This document shows, in pieces, positions 5,340 to 7,822 of a stretch of 7,822 nt of DNA. The DNA lies in contig CAMWXM010000131.1 of the NCBI GenBank assembly GCA_947178195.1, forward strand, positions 1-7,822, given 5' to 3'. How positions within the stretch are numbered: the first letter of the stretch is position 1; each line of letters opens with the position of its first letter. The notes under the pieces were generated by a model, which saw only the letters and a program-made list of their open reading frames with translations, was not told the DNA's origin and ran no database searches. The DNA comes from an uncultured Ruminococcus sp. Its GTDB lineage: Bacteria > Bacillota > Clostridia > Oscillospirales > Ruminococcaceae. Position numbers and translations under genes: made by a program.

Positions 5340-5368
5340 TTGACATTTTTCAATTAAAAGGCTATAAT
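5340..5368 (+). promoter_or_regulatory. consensus sigma-A promoter of the Rpn-type nuclease gene
   Basis: TTGACA (5340-5345) and TATAAT (5363-5368) are separated by exactly 17 nt, a full consensus match. Transcription would start near 5375, about 19 nt before the ATG, with AGGTGG at 5381-5386 as ribosome binding site. The promoter lies 10 bp outside the MITE-like element, so it was there before the insertion. It implies strong, constitutive transcription. Confidence 0.88.
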
Positions 5369-5393
5369 AAAAGTACAGACAGGTGGTGGTATA

Positions 5394-6182
5394 ATGACTG
5401 CGGAACAGGAAAAGAACAGGCATACAGCCGAGCAGCTGCGTCTGATTGACGATGATTTTCTCAGGCTGTATTTTAACGATAACAAAGAGGGCGTTGAATT
5501 TATTCTGAATACCATTCTGGAAAGAAATGATTTGAAAGTTATTCAAAGCGAAACTCAATGTGAATACAGAAGCTTATCCGAACGCTCTATTACACTTGAT
5601 ATTTTTGCAGAGGATTTATCGGGTAAAAAGTATAACATTGAGGTACAACGTGCTGATTTGGGTGCGACTGCAAAAAGGGCAAGATTCCACAGCAGTATGC
5701 TTGATACAAAACTGCTGAAAAAGAACGAAAAGTTTGATATGCTTGCCGAAACGTATGTCATTTTCATAACCGAAAATGATATTCATGGACATGGCTTGCC
5801 TTTATATCATTACGATAGACGCTGTAGGGAAACCAATGATTATCTTAATGACGAAGCACATATAATATATGTAAACGGCGCTTATCAGGATTCAAGCAAC
5901 AGTATTGGCAGACTGATGTACGATTTTAAGTGCGTGTGTGCTGATGAAATGTACAATCAGGAGCTTGCTGAAAGATTCTGCTACTTTAAAGAAACCGAAG
6001 GAGGAATGGGTGAAATGTGTAAGATTGTTGAGGAACGTGCTAAGGAATACGCTAAGGAACAGCAAATCGAAAACATTAAGCGAATGCTTGATAGTAAGAA
6101 ACTTTCACATACTGAAATTGCAGATTTTTTAAATGTGTCTATTAAATTGGTGGAAGAAATAGCTAATGACAATGTAGCATGA
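5394..6182 (+). CDS. Rpn/TIGR01784-type PD-(D/E)XK nuclease (putative transposase family)
   Basis: The protein fits the Rpn family (recombination-promoting nuclease / putative transposase), members of which cut DNA and, in E. coli RpnA, promote RecA-independent recombination. The opening (LIDDDFLRLYFNDNKEGVEFILNTIL, 17-42) is typical, and the catalytic core is visible: Asp69 in ITLDIFAED and Glu83-Val-Gln85 in YNIEVQ, the D...ExQ form of PD-(D/E)XK. RFHSSMLDTKLLKKNEKF and YVIFITENDIHGHGLPLYHYDR continue the conserved fold to about residue 145. The C-terminus holds KEYAKEQQIENIKRML and then a short helix-turn-helix-like unit (SHTEIADFLNVSIKLVEEIA, about 238-257), often seen as a variable tail in this family. 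Length of 262 is near the usual 280-300. It has its own consensus promoter and no terminal inverted repeats around it, so it is not an IS transposase in the ordinary sense. Confidence 0.88.
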   Translation: MTAEQEKNRHTAEQLRLIDDDFLRLYFNDNKEGVEFILNTILERNDLKVIQSETQCEYRSLSERSITLDIFAEDLSGKKYNIEVQRADLGATAKRARFHSSMLDTKLLKKNEKFDMLAETYVIFITENDIHGHGLPLYHYDRRCRETNDYLNDEAHIIYVNGAYQDSSNSIGRLMYDFKCVCADEMYNQELAERFCYFKETEGGMGEMCKIVEERAKEYAKEQQIENIKRMLDSKKLSHTEIADFLNVSIKLVEEIANDNVA

Positions 6183-6211
6183 TGATTTCATACAGCTACG
6201 GATAAAAAAAT

Positions 6212-6227
6212 AACTGCGTAACTGCGT
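6212..6227. repeat. tandem AACTGCGT octamer, two copies
   Basis: AACTGCGT occurs twice without a gap (6212-6219 and 6220-6227), about 30 nt after the nuclease stop and 75 nt before the tRNA-like core. It may be a small expansion or a binding site; nothing else supports a function. Confidence 0.4.
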
Positions 6228-6302
6228 TGTTTGAATTTTACAAATCCCGAATTTATGCAATTTGCAACGTATTATATACCATCAATTTTTGAGGTTGCAA
6301 TT

Positions 6303-6320
6303 CTCATAACCCGAAGGTCG
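6303..6320 (+). other. initiator tRNA-Met core fragment, probable attachment-site (att) core
   Basis: CTCATAACCCGAAGGTCG equals the 7-nt anticodon loop (CTCATAA, anticodon CAT), the 3' anticodon stem strand and the variable region of bacterial initiator tRNA-Met as I recall it. The GGG of the 5' stem strand is absent upstream (AATT instead) and the T arm is absent downstream (AGAGCTGTC), so no tRNA can be made. Tyrosine recombinases often use exactly this anticodon-loop segment as crossover core. A core with non-tRNA sequence on both sides is what the element's own attP looks like. Whether it belongs to the integrase at 3820 or to another element cannot be told here. Confidence 0.5.
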
Positions 6321-6537
6321 AGAGCTGTCAATAAAGCGGCACAGCAGTGGATGCAAGCCTTACAAATAAAAAATGTATGCTACCATGGTTCAGAAAATAG
6401 AGATGATCGACTATTCGAATTGGGGCAGTAGCTCAATATAGTGACTATGAACAAGATATACAACTAATTTTGTTGCATTTGATGATAGCTATTCTAAAAA
6501 GATTGTGATATACTTCTTGTCAAAGGAGGAAATCACG

Positions 6538-6840
6538 ATGAATAATATAAAAGAGCTATATTATGGAAACATATCACCATCAATGCAAAAATTTGTTAAA
6601 GGCTCAGAATATGCTAAACAGCTCAAATCAAATGATGAACTCAGAGATCAACTTAAAGCATCTATTTCATCTGAAGATATAAAAATAGTTGATGTGATTT
6701 GCGAAAATTACAGCAATTTAATATCTATAAGTTCAGAGGAAAACTATGCCTCAGGATTTAGAGACGGTGCAAAATTGATGTTAGATATACTTATGGGAGA
6801 AAATAAGAATTTAAAAGTCATTCCGGCAGAAAATGATTAA
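6538..6840 (+). CDS. DUF6809-like small protein
   Basis: The 100-residue protein begins with MNNIKELYYGNISP and includes GSEYAKQL (22-29) and, near the C-terminus, YASGFRDGAKLMLDIL (70-85). These are the hallmarks I associate with the DUF6809 family of short helical proteins, common and uncharacterised in Clostridia mobile elements. I start at 6538 because AAGGAGG (6523-6529) is 8 nt upstream; an in-frame GTG at 6505 has no such site. It seems entirely alpha-helical and soluble, with no cysteine pairs, signal or membrane segment. A gap of 269 bp with its own promoter separates it from the RepA-like gene, so it is probably a separate transcription unit. An extended -10 box at 6506-6514 would put the start point almost on the ribosome binding site. 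Family assignment is from memory of the motif pattern. Confidence 0.72.
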   Translation: MNNIKELYYGNISPSMQKFVKGSEYAKQLKSNDELRDQLKASISSEDIKIVDVICENYSNLISISSEENYASGFRDGAKLMLDILMGENKNLKVIPAEND

Positions 6841-6886
6841 ATGTGTGAAATTTTCACCACACAAAGATCACCTGTCGGATTTGAAA

Positions 6887-6939
6887 TACCCCCCGTGTCA
6901 CAGTGAAACGGCATAAATGCACAACTACCCCCTGTGTCA
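6887..6939 (+). repeat. two near-identical 14-bp direct repeats, iteron-like
   Basis: TACCCCCCGTGTCA (6887-6900) and TACCCCCTGTGTCA (6926-6939) differ at one base and are 39 bp apart start to start, close to four helical turns. A weaker relative, CCTGTGCAAAA, begins at 6951. The C-runs are unusual in this AT-rich window. Being upstream of a RepA-like gene they may be initiator or repressor binding sites, though only two good copies are present. Confidence 0.5.
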
Positions 6940-6983
6940 AAAATAAATTTCCTGTGCAAAACAGAAAAAGGCGTCAAAAGGCC

Positions 6984-7012
6984 TTGACAAGAGTATCAAT
7001 TTGCGATACCAT
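6984..7012 (+). promoter_or_regulatory. promoter of the RepA-like gene with an overlapping operator palindrome
   Basis: TTGACA (6984-6989) is a perfect -35 box, followed after 17 nt by TACCAT (7007-7012), a moderate -10 match. Between and over the boxes lies the inverted repeat GTATC (6993-6997) / GATAC (7005-7009), 12 bp centre to centre, as expected of a helix-turn-helix repressor site. A second pair, GTCAA (6973-6977) / TTGAC (6984-6988), covers the -35 box. Repressor control is inference from position. Confidence 0.65.
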
Positions 7013-7033
7013 ATAACTGGAAACTTAGCATAT

Positions 7034-7071
7034 AAGCTTGCAAAGATTTAAGAGTCTTTGCAGGCTTTTTT
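7034..7071 (+). terminator. intrinsic terminator inside the leader of the RepA-like gene
   Basis: A 13-bp stem, 7034-7046 with 7055-7067 (AAGCTTGCAAAGA with TCTTTGCAGGCTT, one T-G pair), has an 8-nt loop and runs into six T residues. It lies after the promoter at 6984 and 39 nt before the ATG at 7110, so transcripts from that promoter must read through it. TTAAGAGT (7048-7055), mostly the loop, is perfectly complementary to ACTCTTAA (7078-7085), giving an alternative fold (7045-7055 with 7078-7088, one mismatch). This is an attenuator layout. Confidence 0.75.
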
Positions 7072-7109
7072 GTTTGCACTCTTAATTCTAGTAAAGGAGG
7101 ACTGATAAA

Positions 7110-7822
7110 ATGAAGAAGTTTGATTCAAAGTCCTGTGAGGAGATCATGACGACTGTGTACAAGCCGATTGAGTTTGTGGTCGATGGCTTGATTGCACAAG
7201 GTCTGTACATTCTCGCAGGTGCACCAAAGATAGGTAAATCATGGCTGTCACTTGATATATGCCTGTCTATAGCAAAAGGAAAAAAGGTATTAGGTAAGGA
7301 AACTTTAAAGGGAACTGTACTATATCTGTGCCTAGAGGACAGCTTTGAACGAATACAGAAACGGTTGTATGAGCTTACAGACGAGCCTACGGACAAATTA
7401 CATTTTGTAATTATGTCTGATTCAATTGGACACGGTTTAGAAGAGCAGATTGCTGATTTTAAGTCTAATTACACTGATCTGAAAGTCGTGTTCATCGACA
7501 CTCTGCAAATGATTCGTGAAACTACAGAGAACAGTTACGGTTCTGACTATAAAGAACTTTCTGTTTTGAAAGACCTTGCAGACACGCTTGAAATTGCAAT
7601 CGTACTTGTTCACCACACACGGAAGTGTTACGACAGCGATCCGTTCAATATGATTTCAGGCTCAACTGGTTTAAGCGGATGTGTTGACGGGAGCATGGTT
7701 CTTATTGAAACAAGGCGTGGAAGTCGTACTGCAAAGCTCTATTGCGTTGGGCGAGACATTGAAAACGCAGAAATCAATTTGCAGTTCGAAAGTGACTTGA
7801 AAAAGTGGATAGTGACTGATGA
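7110..7822 (+). CDS. RepA-like hexameric AAA/RecA-fold ATPase, 3' end beyond the window
   Basis: The 237 visible residues form a RecA-fold ATPase of the AAA_25/RepA type, as used by plasmids and integrative elements for replication. Walker A is GAPKIGKS (37-44), LYLCLED at 71-77 holds the probable catalytic Glu76, Walker B is VVFIDT (126-131), and a sensor-like VLVHHTRK spans 165-172, followed by ISGSTGLSG (182-190). The start at 7110 is fixed by AAAGGAGG (7093-7100), 9 nt upstream. The short segment before Walker A (about 30 residues with KPIEFVVDGLIAQGLYILAG) is normal for the family. The frame is open to the last base, so the C-terminal part, where helicase or DNA-binding regions would lie, is not seen. 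A promoter, operator palindrome and leader terminator just upstream suggest tight control, as for a replication initiator. It could instead be a phage-type DNA-repair or helicase-loading ATPase. Confidence 0.85.
   Translation, partial: MKKFDSKSCEEIMTTVYKPIEFVVDGLIAQGLYILAGAPKIGKSWLSLDICLSIAKGKKVLGKETLKGTVLYLCLEDSFERIQKRLYELTDEPTDKLHFVIMSDSIGHGLEEQIADFKSNYTDLKVVFIDTLQMIRETTENSYGSDYKELSVLKDLADTLEIAIVLVHHTRKCYDSDPFNMISGSTGLSGCVDGSMVLIETRRGSRTAKLYCVGRDIENAEINLQFESDLKKWIVTD

Larger units (their letters stand above)
6183..6537. other. gene-poor region after the nuclease gene
   Basis: No gene is convincing here. A TTG-started frame at 6231-6431 lacks a ribosome binding site and crosses the tRNA-like segment. 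Recognisable items are a tandem octamer at 6212-6227, the initiator tRNA-Met core at 6303-6320, and an extended -10 box TGATATACT (6506-6514) just before the ribosome binding site of the next gene. No terminator was found after the nuclease gene. Confidence 0.55.

Noticed and set aside
5981..6172. Minus-strand frame of 63 residues within the nuclease gene
   Set aside because: It lies antisense inside a well-supported gene, has no ribosome binding site and shows no recognisable family.
6231..6431. 66-residue frame with TTG start
   Set aside because: It has no ribosome binding site and crosses the tRNA-Met core; the residues LITRRS are typical of chance frames through that tRNA.
6423..6455. 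tRNA-like start GGGGCAGTAGCTCAA
   Set aside because: It resembles an acceptor plus D-arm opening, but GCTC finds no partner and no anticodon or T arm follows.
6842..6862. TGTGTGAAA / TTTCACCACACA as a terminator for the DUF6809-like gene
   Set aside because: The stem needs a 3-nt bulge, has almost no loop, and no T-run follows.
7088..7396. Minus-strand frame of 102 residues
   Set aside because: It is antisense to the Walker A region of the RepA-like ATPase, whose motifs leave no doubt about the coding strand.
1..7822. CRISPR array, rRNA or riboswitch
   Set aside because: I found no regularly spaced repeats, no rRNA sequence and no aptamer core that I recognise in any leader.

Overview
The window reads as accessory DNA of a low-GC Gram-positive gut anaerobe, most likely a Clostridia/Ruminococcus relative. 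The basis is AT-rich sequence, strong AAGGAGG ribosome binding sites, consensus sigma-A promoters, and families (DUF960, DUF6809, Mor-like regulators, Rpn/TIGR01784 nucleases, RepA-like ATPases) that recur in mobile elements of that group. No housekeeping gene or intact tRNA is present, and every gene reads on the plus strand.

Left part (1-3531): a zinc-finger protein of zf-CGNR type, probably cut at its 5' end by the window, is followed by a long-range inverted repeat (478-591). A compact cassette comes next: a 36-residue peptide whose ribosome binding site can fold into a hairpin, a DUF960 protein with a perfect 13-bp hairpin in its early codons, a terminator-like hairpin, a three-fold zinc-ribbon protein fused to an amidoligase domain, a stand-alone class II glutamine amidotransferase 1 nt further on, and a Mor-like helix-turn-helix protein. 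A strong terminator closes the cassette. The pair that looks enzymatically coupled is amidoligase plus glutaminase: ammonia from glutamine could be used to form an amide bond on an unknown, perhaps proteinaceous, substrate.

Middle part (3532-6182): a 328-bp gap carries palindromes and a perfect consensus promoter on the minus strand. Then comes a tyrosine recombinase that looks chimeric, with two overlapping copies of the second half of the core-binding domain. Just behind it is a 162-bp MITE-like insertion (5160-5321) with perfect 16-bp terminal inverted repeats and perfect 9-bp flanking direct repeats. A consensus promoter then drives a PD-(D/E)XK nuclease of the Rpn/TIGR01784 type.

Right part (6183-7822): a gene-poor stretch contains an 18-nt match to the anticodon loop and variable region of initiator tRNA-Met without the rest of the tRNA, as expected of an attachment-site core. 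A DUF6809-like small protein follows. Next is a control region with near-identical 14-bp repeats, a promoter with an overlapping palindrome, and an intrinsic terminator inside the leader. It leads into a RepA-like hexameric ATPase that runs off the window. The layout suggests at least two mobile modules lying next to each other: the cargo and integrase on the left, and a replication module starting at the right.
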